DNA of 6,827 bases from CALFMR01 sp035550595 (GCA_035550595.1 DASZOV010000161.1:1-6827), one strand, 5' to 3'; shown: positions 1 to 5,905, counted from the first letter of the stretch. The notes: generated by a model not told the origin, from the sequence alone. Translations and numbers: made by a program.

Positions 1-75
1 CGCCTGCGCGCCGGCCGCCGTGGGCGCGAGCGCGAGCACGAGGATTGCCAGAGCCAGTATCGTCAGTCGTCTCAT
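1..75 (-). CDS. N-terminus of an exported protein (signal peptide only), cut by the window edge
   Basis: The ATG is at 75-73 on the minus strand, with a good ribosome binding site (AGAGGAAGG) 4 nt upstream. The 25 visible codons form a classic Sec signal peptide: MRR basic start, a hydrophobic core of Leu/Ile/Ala/Val, then APTAAGAQA, with a likely signal peptidase I cut after AGA. The mature protein lies outside the window. It follows the ABC ATPase gene by 44 bases in the same direction, so it is probably part of the efflux operon. In HlyD/ABC operons an exported protein at this position is often the TolC-type outer-membrane channel, but that identity is inferred from context only. Membrane permeases of the ABC-2 system, expected in such an operon, are not visible and could lie further downstream. 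Confidence 0.7.
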   Translation of the reverse strand, partial: MRRLTILALAILVLALAPTAAGAQA

Positions 76-96
76 CGCGCCTTCCTCTGAAGCGAT

Positions 97-134
97 GCCG
101 GGGCCGCATGACGCGCGCGTCACGCGGCCCCGGC
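97..134 (-). repeat. Near-perfect 38-bp palindrome over the ABC ATPase stop codon (intercistronic hairpin)
   Basis: Bases 97-115 are the reverse complement of 116-134 except for one position (A108 against C123). In the minus-strand transcript that pair becomes U-G, so an RNA hairpin of up to 19 pairs could form, losing a few pairs to the loop. The ATPase stop codon (122-120) lies in the upper stem, and the next gene's ribosome binding site starts about 10 bases beyond it. There is no T-run, so it is not a standard Rho-independent terminator. Possible roles are mRNA stabilisation, attenuation or control of translation of the next gene. Confidence 0.75.
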
Positions 135-1067
135 GCGGTCGTCGTCTTGCAGCCGCTCGATGAACACGTCCTCGAGCCGCGGCGTGATGCGGCGCACGCT
201 CGCGGCCTGAAGGCCGGCGCGATCGAGCGCCGCGGTCAGTGCCGCCTCCGCGTCCGCGCCGGCGGCGCGGACGTGGAGGCGGTCGCCGAACAGTTGCACG
301 CGGTCGGCGCCGAGCGCGGCGCCGACCGCTTCGAGGGCCGCGCGCGGACGCGGCACGACGACCTCGAACACCGCCCCGGGCAGGCTGCGCTGCAGCCGGC
401 CCGGGGCGTCGAGCGCGAGCACGCGTCCCGCGTTCAAGAGCGCGACGCGCGCGCACCGCTCCGCCTCGTCGAGATACGGCGTGGCGAGCACGATCGTCAG
501 CCCCTGTGCGAGAAACTCCGCCAGCAGTTTCCAGAACTCACGCCTCGACACGGGATCGACGCCTGTCGTCGGCTCGTCGAGCACGAGGAGCGGCGGCTCG
601 TGCACGAGCGTGCACGCGAGCGCGAGCTTCTGCTTCATTCCGCCCGACAGTCGATCGGCGAGCCGGCCGCGGAAACGATCCAATCCCGTGAGCGTGAGGA
701 GACGATCGCGTCGCTCCCTGAAATCCGCGACACCGTGCAAGCGAGCGAAGAACTCGATGTTCTCGTCGATCGACAGATCGCCATACAGGCTGAACTGCTG
801 CGAGACGTATCCGATCGACGAGGTCGCCAGGCCGCGCGCGCGACGCGGATCGGCGCCGAAGAGCTCGATGCGCCCCGCGTCCGGCGCCAGGAGTCCGCAG
901 ACGAGCCGAAGCAGCGTTGTCTTGCCCGCGCCATCGGGGCCAATGACGCCGAACATCTCGCCGCGTGCAACCGCGAGCGTCACGCCGTCGAGCGCCGTCG
1001 TCGCGCCGAAGCGCTTGACGACGGCCGTGACGGACACGGCGGCGTTCGCGGACGGCTCGGTCGTCAT
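120..1067 (-). CDS. ABC-2 type efflux transporter, ATP-binding protein (YbhF/CcmA-like)
   Basis: A 315-residue nucleotide-binding subunit that would power a multidrug or similar exporter at the inner membrane. Motifs in order: Walker A GPDGAGKT (43-50), Q-loop YVSQQ (87-91), signature LSGGMKQ (140-146), Walker B LLVLDE (160-165) with the catalytic Glu165, and D-loop GVDP (169-172). The switch position usually held by His is Pro197 (ATPYLDEAE). Residues after about 220 form the accessory C-terminal domain common in ABC-2 ATPases, ending in LEDVFIERL, a family-typical tail. Length suits a single-domain protein rather than a double-ATPase YbhF. The ATG at 1067 overlaps the adaptor stop as ATGA, with GGAG 11 nt upstream, which indicates translational coupling. 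Permease partners are not in the window. The substrate cannot be read from sequence. Confidence 0.93.
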   Translation of the reverse strand: MTTEPSANAAVSVTAVVKRFGATTALDGVTLAVARGEMFGVIGPDGAGKTTLLRLVCGLLAPDAGRIELFGADPRRARGLATSSIGYVSQQFSLYGDLSIDENIEFFARLHGVADFRERRDRLLTLTGLDRFRGRLADRLSGGMKQKLALACTLVHEPPLLVLDEPTTGVDPVSRREFWKLLAEFLAQGLTIVLATPYLDEAERCARVALLNAGRVLALDAPGRLQRSLPGAVFEVVVPRPRAALEAVGAALGADRVQLFGDRLHVRAAGADAEAALTAALDRAGLQAASVRRITPRLEDVFIERLQDDDRAGAA

Positions 1068-2071
1068 CGCGACCCGAGCTCCACTTCGGCGGGCATGCCC
1101 GGCTTGAGCACGCCCTGCCGGTTGTCGACCGTGACCTTGACGCGATAGACGAGCTTCGCGCGTTCGGCGGCGGTCTGCACATTGCGCGGCGTGAACTCCG
1201 CGCGCGGCGCGATGAACGCAATCTGCCCCGGCAGACGATCGCCGGCGTCAGTGACCACGGTGAGCGTCTGCCCGACGCGAAGCGAGGGTACGAGCGGCTC
1301 TTCGACGTAGGCGTTCACCCACGCGTGATCGAGATCGACGATGACGCCGAGCGGCGTACCGACGGCGACGAGTTCGCCGGGCTCGACGAGGCGCGAGGTG
1401 ACGACGCCTGTCGTCGGCGCGAGGACCGTGGCTTCGGTGCGTGCGTTGTCGAGTGTGGCAATTTGCGCGTCGGCGGCGGCGACGCGTGCACGCGCGGCGT
1501 CGAGCTCCTGCGGACGCGCGCCGGCGCGCAGACGCGCGAGTGCGGCCTGAGCGGCGGCGACACGATCGGCCGCGCCTTTCACCCGTGCGGCCGCCAGATC
1601 GCGGCGCGCCGCCGCGTCATCGCGCTGCTTCACGGAGCCGGCATGATCGCGGAGCAATTGATCGAACCGGCCGAAGTCGGCCGTCGCGGCATCGAGCTCG
1701 GTCTGGGCCGCGCGAACATCGGCCGTCGCGCCCGCGACGTTCGCCTCGGCCTGCTGAATCTCTTCGGGCCGCGCGCCCGCCTCGAGCAGGCGCAGCGACG
1801 CGGACGCCTGTGCGCGTTCGGCCTTCGCCCCACCAAGCGCCAGGTCCGTGTCCGTCGTCGCGATCGTGACGACGGCTTGACCTGCGGTCACGCGCAAGCC
1901 CTCGACGAGTGAGACCGTGGCCACGCGGCCGGGCACCTTCGATGCGACCGTCACCTCCGTCGCGTCGACGTAGCCGCTTGCGCGGGCCGGCTGGTCGCGA
2001 CCACGTCCGCAGCCGACGGCGGCTCCCGCGATCCACACGACGACGATCCCTTGGGCGATCCGACGAGTCAT
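1064..2071 (-). CDS. HlyD/YbhG-like periplasmic adaptor (membrane fusion) lipoprotein
   Basis: A 335-residue adaptor expected to link the inner-membrane ABC exporter to an outer-membrane channel. The basic N-terminus and hydrophobic stretch end in AVGC (Cys21), a weak lipobox, so it is probably a lipoprotein. Half-lipoyl segments flank a helical hairpin: about 37-75 (ASKVPGRVATVSLVEG) and 214-246 (VLAPTTGVVTSRLVEPGE). Between them is an Ala/Arg/Glu-rich coiled coil, 80-212, in which a motif occurs twice (LLEAGARPEEIQQAEANVA near 95 and LRAGARPQELDAARARVA near 181). The C-terminal beta-barrel part ends in LKPGMPAEVELG. An upstream in-frame start at 2185 would add 38 Arg-rich residues overlapping TetR. 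I chose 2071 because it gives an ATGA overlap with the TetR stop, has a GAGGAG ribosome binding site 9-10 nt upstream, and puts the signal sequence at the N-terminus. Confidence 0.92.
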   Translation of the reverse strand: MTRRIAQGIVVVWIAGAAVGCGRGRDQPARASGYVDATEVTVASKVPGRVATVSLVEGLRVTAGQAVVTIATTDTDLALGGAKAERAQASASLRLLEAGARPEEIQQAEANVAGATADVRAAQTELDAATADFGRFDQLLRDHAGSVKQRDDAAARRDLAAARVKGAADRVAAAQAALARLRAGARPQELDAARARVAAADAQIATLDNARTEATVLAPTTGVVTSRLVEPGELVAVGTPLGVIVDLDHAWVNAYVEEPLVPSLRVGQTLTVVTDAGDRLPGQIAFIAPRAEFTPRNVQTAAERAKLVYRVKVTVDNRQGVLKPGMPAEVELGSR

Positions 2072-2754
2072 GCGTGTGCGCTCCTCGGCCGCGTTCGCCG
2101 TGCCGGACCGGTGGCCGCCTTGGGCCGCGGGCCGGTCAGCACGGCGAGCGTGCCGCGTTCGATGTGATCCACCACGGCCGGCCACGCGAGATCCGCGTGC
2201 CGGGTCGACAAGACGGACGCGAGCCGCGCCCGCAAGGGTGCCGAGGCCGCAAAGAGCAGCAGCGGCCCGACGATGCCCATCTGCACGACGAGCGGCTGAG
2301 CGGGGGCAAAGCGTCCATCGCGAGTACCGGCATTGAGGATGGCGGCAAGCGTGTCGACGACGCGCCGCAACGCGGCCATGACCTCGGCGTCGACGTGACG
2401 GCCGCCGTCGGCCATCTCACGCAGCCAGATGCCGGGCAGTTCGGGCCAGCCTCCAATGAGATCCGCAATGGTGGCGACGAAACGCCGGAGCTGATCATCG
2501 GGCGTACCGCCGTCGGCGCGGACGACCGCGACGTGGTCGGCGATCGCGCCGAAGCGCTCGAGCAGGACCGCGCGGTAGAGATCGGCCTTGTGCCGGAAAT
2601 GGTAGTAGACCATCGCCTTGTTGACGCGGGCGCGCCGGGCGATGCGGTCGACCTTGGCGCCGTCGAAGCCGCGGGCGGCGAACTCGTGGACGGCCGCCGC
2701 CAGCAGCCGCCGCCGCGACGCCGCGCTGTCCCGCCGTTTCGATTGACTAACCAT
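2068..2754 (-). CDS. TetR-family transcriptional repressor of the efflux operon
   Basis: A 228-residue cytoplasmic regulator. The N-terminal DNA-binding domain is clear: LLAAAVHEFAARGFDGAKVDRIA (about 17-39), then the recognition helix region ARVNKAMVYYHFRHKADLYRAVL (42-64), matching the TetR family pattern of a YYHF turn followed by K-x-x-L-Y. The rest is the helical ligand-binding domain, whose ligand is unknown. An upstream in-frame TTG at 2793 is possible but forms part of an excellent -35 box (TTGACA), so the ATG at 2754 is preferred even though no Shine-Dalgarno precedes it. That ATG sits in the middle of an 18-bp palindrome, the likely operator. The gene is first in an operon with the adaptor and ATPase (ATGA overlaps), so it probably represses itself and the transporter together. 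Confidence 0.92.
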   Translation of the reverse strand: MVSQSKRRDSAASRRRLLAAAVHEFAARGFDGAKVDRIARRARVNKAMVYYHFRHKADLYRAVLLERFGAIADHVAVVRADGGTPDDQLRRFVATIADLIGGWPELPGIWLREMADGGRHVDAEVMAALRRVVDTLAAILNAGTRDGRFAPAQPLVVQMGIVGPLLLFAASAPLRARLASVLSTRHADLAWPAVVDHIERGTLAVLTGPRPKAATGPARRTRPRSAHA

Positions 2755-2763
2755 TTGGTTAGT
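2746..2763. promoter_or_regulatory. TetR operator: perfect inverted repeat over the tetR start codon
   Basis: The sequence ACTAACCATTTGGTTAGT has perfect 7-bp arms around a 4-bp centre. It starts one base beyond the -10 box and covers the expected transcription start and the ATG (2754-2752). An AT-rich palindrome at the 5' end of a TetR-family gene is the usual form and place of an autoregulatory site. Binding here would block transcription of the repressor and of the transporter genes behind it. Confidence 0.8.
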
Positions 2764-2764
2764 T

Positions 2765-2793
2765 GTTGTAACGCCGGCCGCCGGCCGTGTCAA
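2765..2793 (-). promoter_or_regulatory. Sigma70-type promoter of the tetR-efflux operon
   Basis: On the minus strand a consensus -35 TTGACA (2793-2788) is followed by a 17-bp spacer (2787-2771) and a -10 TACAAC (2770-2765; 4 of 6 consensus). The expected transcription start is about 2757-2759, only 3-5 bases before the tetR ATG at 2754, so the mRNA would be nearly leaderless. The spacer is very GC-rich and contains two direct copies of GGCCGGC. Confidence 0.65.
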
Positions 2794-2806
2794 GCCGGAA
2801 AGTGCT

Positions 2807-2828
2807 CCCTGGGCCTTCAGGCCCAGGG
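2807..2828 (-). terminator. GC-rich stem-loop after the two-component operon, possible terminator
   Basis: CCCTGGGCC and GGCCCAGGG form a perfect 9-bp stem around a TTCA loop, extendable by a wobble and one further pair. It lies about 80 bases past the stop of the response regulator and just upstream of the tetR promoter, where a terminator separating the two minus-strand units would be expected. Neither strand has a proper T-run after the stem, so a Rho-independent role is uncertain. Confidence 0.4.
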
Positions 2829-2844
2829 GGAACCCCAGAACCCA

Positions 2845-2910
2845 CTTCTGGCTTCTGACTTCAAACTTCGAACTTGCCTTCTGGCTTCTGACTTCGAACT
2901 TCGAACTTGT
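2845..2910. repeat. Two tandem 33-bp repeats made of CTTCNNN heptamers
   Basis: Copies 2845-2877 and 2878-2910 match at 31 of 33 positions. Each copy is four heptamers starting with CTTC (CTTCTGG, CTTCTGA, CTTCRAA, CTTCGAA) plus CTTGY. The array ends exactly against the stop codon of the response regulator (2913-2911). Base composition is visibly more AT-rich than the neighbouring genes. Related heptamers occur at 4717-4751 and 4814-4841. Confidence 0.9.
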
Positions 2911-3657
2911 CTAAAGCAGCGACTGCAGCCGCTGATAGCCCGCACGGCTGACGGGCAGCGTCGCGCCGCCCGTGAGGATCGCGACGCGGCTGTCCTTCGC
3001 GTAGAGCTCCACGCGCGCCAGCCGCTCGATGTTGAGCAGATACGACCGGTGAATCCGCACGAAGCGACGCGGATCGAGCTGCGTCTCGAGATCCGCGAGC
3101 GTCTGCTCTTTCAAGTACGACTTCCCCGCCGCGTGGAACGCGACGTAGTCGTCCTCGGCATGGACGAAGTCGATCGACTCGACCGGCAGCACGTGGACCT
3201 GCGCGCCGTCGCGGATCACGACACGCTCGACCGGCGCACCGGCCGGCCGGGCGCTCGCCCGCAGCGCCGCCACATCGAGCTGCGTCGTCGTGCGTTGGCG
3301 GACGCGATCGAGCGCCGCAGCCAGCCGCTCGGGCGTGAACGGCTTGAGCAGGTAGTCGACCGCGTGGACCTCGAAGGCACGCAGCGCGAATTGATCGTAG
3401 GCCGTGACGAACACGACCGGCGTCTCGACGCCGAGGAGTTCCAGCACCTCGAAGCCGTCGAGCTTCGGCATCTGCACGTCGAGGAACAGCACATCGGGCC
3501 GCCGTTCGGTGACGGCCTTGACCGCCTCGAATCCATTCGCGCATTCGGCGACGACGTCGACGCCACCCACGACGTCGAGCGCGTGCCGCATCGCCAGGCG
3601 CGCGGGCGCTTCGTCGTCGACAATCACGGCGGTGAGCGGATCGGCCGGCAGGGTCAT
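2911..3657 (-). CDS. LytTR-family response regulator (LytR/AlgR type)
   Basis: A 248-residue DNA-binding regulator acting in the cytoplasm. The receiver domain spans residues 9-122, with acidic pair Asp14-Asp15, phosphoacceptor Asp60 (LFLDVQMPKLDG), Thr85 (FVTAYD) and Lys105 (YLLKPF), so all phosphorylation residues are present. The LytTR domain spans about 145-246 and has the family pattern SIDFVHAEDDYVAFH, then FVRIHRSYLLN (199-209), ending in LPVSRAGYQRL. LytTR proteins bind short direct repeats upstream of target promoters; the targets are unknown here. The start ATG (3657) overlaps the kinase stop as ATGA and has GAGGAA 7 nt upstream, so the two are translationally coupled. The stop abuts the 33-bp repeat array. 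Confidence 0.96.
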   Translation of the reverse strand: MTLPADPLTAVIVDDEAPARLAMRHALDVVGGVDVVAECANGFEAVKAVTERRPDVLFLDVQMPKLDGFEVLELLGVETPVVFVTAYDQFALRAFEVHAVDYLLKPFTPERLAAALDRVRQRTTTQLDVAALRASARPAGAPVERVVIRDGAQVHVLPVESIDFVHAEDDYVAFHAAGKSYLKEQTLADLETQLDPRRFVRIHRSYLLNIERLARVELYAKDSRVAILTGGATLPVSRAGYQRLQSLL

Positions 3658-4691
3658 GCGGATTCCTCGATGGGCACGGTGACCGTCACTCGAAACGTGC
3701 CCGGGCCGGGATCGACGAAGAGCGCAGCGCGACCACCGAACGCGGCGTCGAGCCTCCGGCCAACGATCTCCAGGCCGAAGCCGGTGCCGCGACGCTCGCG
3801 ATCGGGATCGCGCGGATTCGACACGACGATGACCGCGCGGGCGCCGGCGCGACGTGCTTCGATCTCGATGAGACCCCCGTCGAGCGTCGTCGCCACGCCG
3901 TGACGCACGGCGTTCTCGACGAGTGGCTGGAGCAGGAGTGGCGGCACGGTCACGTCGCGGCAGTCGTCAGGGACGGTCACGTGGACTTGCAGGCGGGCGC
4001 CGAACCGGACCTGCTCGACCTGAAGATATTGTTCGACGAGCGCCACCTCGCGCGCGAGCGGAATCGAGGCCGCGCCGCCCTGCGCGAGGCTCTCGCGCAG
4101 GAAGTCGGCCAGCCGCTGGCAGGTGAGCCGTGCCTGCGCCGGGTCGGCGCCGATGAGCCCGCTGATCGCGTTGAGGCTGTTGAAGAGGAAGTGCGGATCG
4201 ACCTGCGCGCGGAGCGCGCGGAGTTCTGCGTCGCGATGCGCGATCTGCGACTCGAACGCGCGCCGCCGCGAGGCCGCCGAGTCCTCGAACGCGTGCCAGG
4301 CGAAATGGCCCATCACCGACACGAGATACGCGAGGCCTCCGACGAGTAGGAGCAGCACGTAGAAGCCGGAGGGCCGCGCGCCAGGCGCGATCAGGCCGAA
4401 CGTTTCGAGGGCCTGCCACCAGAGCTGACCGGCGGCCGCCCAGATCGCGGCGACCACGAGCGCGGCGACGAGGACCGTCCCGGCGACACGGCCCACGGCC
4501 GCCCGTGAGACGTACCACGCCGACAACGCCATCGCCCCAGCCAGCAGTCCCATCGGCAGCCCGAACGCCGTCGCCGCCAGCCACCCGGCCTGCGACATCC
4601 CGCGCACGATGAGCCCGAGGACGACGCCAGCCGACGCCCACCCGACGAAATGCCACCGCAGCCGCCCGGGCGCCTCGAAAACGGGATGCAT
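3654..4691 (-). CDS. LytS/YehU-type membrane sensor histidine kinase
   Basis: A 345-residue inner-membrane kinase, the evident partner of the coupled LytTR regulator. The N-terminal half has four hydrophobic segments, roughly 14-30, 36-60, 66-88 and 109-132, without a large extracytoplasmic domain, so it may sense the membrane itself or act through a partner. A short helix (about 139-162) leads to the His_kinase (PF06580-type) H-box QVDPHFLFNSLN with His167. The ATPase domain has the N-box LLLQPLVENAVRHG (Asn260) and a glycine box RGTGFGLEIVGRRL (301-314). The ATG at 4691 is the only good start, since an in-frame stop lies about 24 bases upstream. No Shine-Dalgarno precedes it (the upstream bases are CTCCCTTCCC), so initiation may be weak or regulated. 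The LiaF-like genes upstream suggest an envelope-stress role, by context only. Confidence 0.95.
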   Translation of the reverse strand: MHPVFEAPGRLRWHFVGWASAGVVLGLIVRGMSQAGWLAATAFGLPMGLLAGAMALSAWYVSRAAVGRVAGTVLVAALVVAAIWAAAGQLWWQALETFGLIAPGARPSGFYVLLLLVGGLAYLVSVMGHFAWHAFEDSAASRRRAFESQIAHRDAELRALRAQVDPHFLFNSLNAISGLIGADPAQARLTCQRLADFLRESLAQGGAASIPLAREVALVEQYLQVEQVRFGARLQVHVTVPDDCRDVTVPPLLLQPLVENAVRHGVATTLDGGLIEIEARRAGARAVIVVSNPRDPDRERRGTGFGLEIVGRRLDAAFGGRAALFVDPGPGTFRVTVTVPIEESA

Positions 4692-4712
4692 GGGAAGGGA
4701 GATAAGGTCGTG

Positions 4713-4845
4713 TCAACTTCAAACTGTGAACTTCGAACTTCAAACTTCGAACGACGAGCATCCAGCTTCGGCCGCCCGCGGGCGTCGAACTATCTTGCGA
4801 CAACACCGCCGGTTTCGAAGTTCAAAGTTCAAAGTTCGAAGTTGA
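4713..4845 (-). repeat. Long imperfect inverted repeat (32-bp arms) between the LiaF-like and kinase genes
   Basis: Arms 4713-4744 and 4814-4845 are complementary at 28 of 32 positions. Three of the four mismatches (4721, 4734, 4742) would be G-U pairs in the minus-strand transcript; only 4726/4832 would not pair. The arms are heptamer arrays: CTTCAAA, CTGTGAA, CTTCGAA, CTTCAAA, CTTCGAA at 4717-4751, and on the minus strand CTTCGAA, CTTTGAA, CTTTGAA, CTTCGAA at 4841-4814. The 69-bp centre holds a perfect 12-bp palindrome CGCCCGCGGGCG (4773-4784). The element fills most of the 163-base gap before the kinase start. I see no convincing promoter in it. Confidence 0.8.
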
Positions 4846-4854
4846 TGTCGCATC

Positions 4855-5550
4855 CTACGTCTTCACCCCCACCCCGCCCATCAAGGCGAAGCCGCGGAGG
4901 ATGAGACGGTTCTTGGCGTCAGCGAGGCCCGTGCTGCGATCGTCGACGCCACCCATGATCGTGACGAGCTCGCTGACGACGACCCAGTCGGGCGGGACCT
5001 GGATCTCGATGCCGCCCATGACGACGAACAGGTCGAGCACGGCTTCACCACCGGCCGTGCCGGCGCCGCGCAGATCGATCTCGATGCCGCCCATGACGGC
5101 CGTGAAGTCGGCGCGCTCGAAGACCGGCGAGGTGATGCGCCGCTTGGTGCCCGACCAGAACGCGAAGCTCGTCACGCGGCGCCGGTCACCCGGCTCGCTC
5201 GCCGCCTGCCCGGCGCCAATCGATCGCGCGATGAGCGCGCCGCCCATCGCGATGAGAAAGAGCGGCCAGATGAGGCCGAACGTCATGTGCCAACCGAACA
5301 CCTGTCGTCCCGTGAAGAGGGCGCCGACGGCCAGCACGAACCCGGCCGACAGCCGGCCGCCCGCATCCGATGCGCGCGCGAGCATGACGGTGCCGAGCGC
5401 CAGCAGTCCGACCGGCCAGTAGGCCAGCACGTGCCGGGCGTTCACCCAGCCGAGGTTGTCGGCCGTGAGCGTCAGGCCCCAGAGAATGATGAGCAGGCCG
5501 ACGACGATCTGCGGCGTGCACGGCATCGAGCCGCGCCGGTCAGCGCGCAT
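4855..5550 (-). CDS. LiaF-like membrane protein with four-fold MGG repeat domain
   Basis: A 231-residue inner-membrane protein. Residues 15-108 hold four hydrophobic segments (about 15-33, 42-60, 66-84, 91-108) like the LiaI/LiaF transmembrane region (DUF5668-type). The soluble C-terminus (about 125-231) resembles the LiaF C-terminal domain and shows four evenly spaced motifs: AVMGGIEI (151), VVMGGIEI (176), TIMGGVDD (197) and ALMGGVGV (222), as expected for a repetitive beta structure. In Firmicutes LiaF modulates the LiaRS two-component system for cell-wall stress; a similar role with the downstream kinase is inference. Possible starts are TTG 5589, ATG 5550 and ATG 5526. I chose 5550 for the AAGGGA site 8 nt upstream. 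It overlaps the upstream gene by 11 bases, so the two are probably co-translated. Confidence 0.85.
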   Translation of the reverse strand: MRADRRGSMPCTPQIVVGLLIILWGLTLTADNLGWVNARHVLAYWPVGLLALGTVMLARASDAGGRLSAGFVLAVGALFTGRQVFGWHMTFGLIWPLFLIAMGGALIARSIGAGQAASEPGDRRRVTSFAFWSGTKRRITSPVFERADFTAVMGGIEIDLRGAGTAGGEAVLDLFVVMGGIEIQVPPDWVVVSELVTIMGGVDDRSTGLADAKNRLILRGFALMGGVGVKT

Positions 5551-5905
5551 GACGCCGGTCCCTTCGCGAGCGGCCGCCAGCAATGACAATCCAGGCCCCG
5601 ACGCCGACGATCAGGAGCGGCCAACTCATCTTCAGCGACAGGATCCCGTACGCGTTGAGCAGGAACAGCACGCCCTCGAGGAGGAGCCAGAAGCCCACGC
5701 CGGGCGCGCGATCCCACGGCGGCAGGAGGAGCAGCGATCCGGTGACGATCATCACGATCGGCCAGAGGTGGGCCCAGTTGAGCCCCGGCCACCAGCCGAT
5801 CCGATCGCCGAACGAGAGCACGCCCACGACGACGAGCGTGCCGCCCCAGACGAGCGGCCATCGCCGGTTCCGATTGTCTCCCGCGTCACGTGCGAGCGTC
5901 ATCAT
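5540..5905 (-). CDS. Small four-helix membrane protein (DUF5668 / LiaI-LiaF-like region)
   Basis: A 121-residue integral membrane protein of unknown function. It has four hydrophobic segments (about 18-31, 45-62, 70-88, 92-109) and an Arg-rich C-terminal tail (GGRSRRDRRHAR), which by the positive-inside rule should be cytoplasmic. It consists of two similar two-helix units, each with a Trp-Pro in the second helix (HLWPIVMIVTG and MSWPLLIVGVG). The same unit occurs in the N-terminal half of the next gene. The start is ambiguous: ATG 5905 (GGGA 8 nt upstream) or ATG 5902 (AGGA 5 nt upstream); a GTG at 5965 would add 20 residues unlike a membrane protein N-terminus. It probably acts with the LiaF-like protein, whose gene overlaps its end. 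Confidence 0.8.
   Translation of the reverse strand: MMTLARDAGDNRNRRWPLVWGGTLVVVGVLSFGDRIGWWPGLNWAHLWPIVMIVTGSLLLLPPWDRAPGVGFWLLLEGVLFLLNAYGILSLKMSWPLLIVGVGAWIVIAGGRSRRDRRHAR

Noticed and set aside
2072..2185. N-terminal extension of the HlyD-like protein from an upstream start at 2185
   Set aside because: It would place 38 Arg-rich residues before the lipoprotein signal and overlap TetR deeply. The ATG at 2071 has a good GAGGAG site and ATGA coupling.
2845..2910. CRISPR array
   Set aside because: The two 33-bp units are directly adjacent with no spacers, and no cas genes are present.
1909..3903. Long plus-strand open frame of 664 codons, and similar long frames at 45-1148 and 1325-1912
   Set aside because: These lie opposite clearly identified genes (ATPase, adaptor, TetR, response regulator), are rich in Arg with no recognisable domain, and are typical antisense shadows in GC-rich DNA.
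4688..4716. TTGACA on the minus strand at 4716-4711 as a -35 box for the kinase gene
   Set aside because: No -10-like hexamer occurs at 16-18 bp spacing, and the hexamer arises within the heptamer repeat array.
5551..5589. TTG start at 5589 for the LiaF-like protein
   Set aside because: It would lengthen the overlap with the upstream gene to 50 bases and gives a less typical membrane-protein N-terminus; ATG 5550 has an AAGGGA site.
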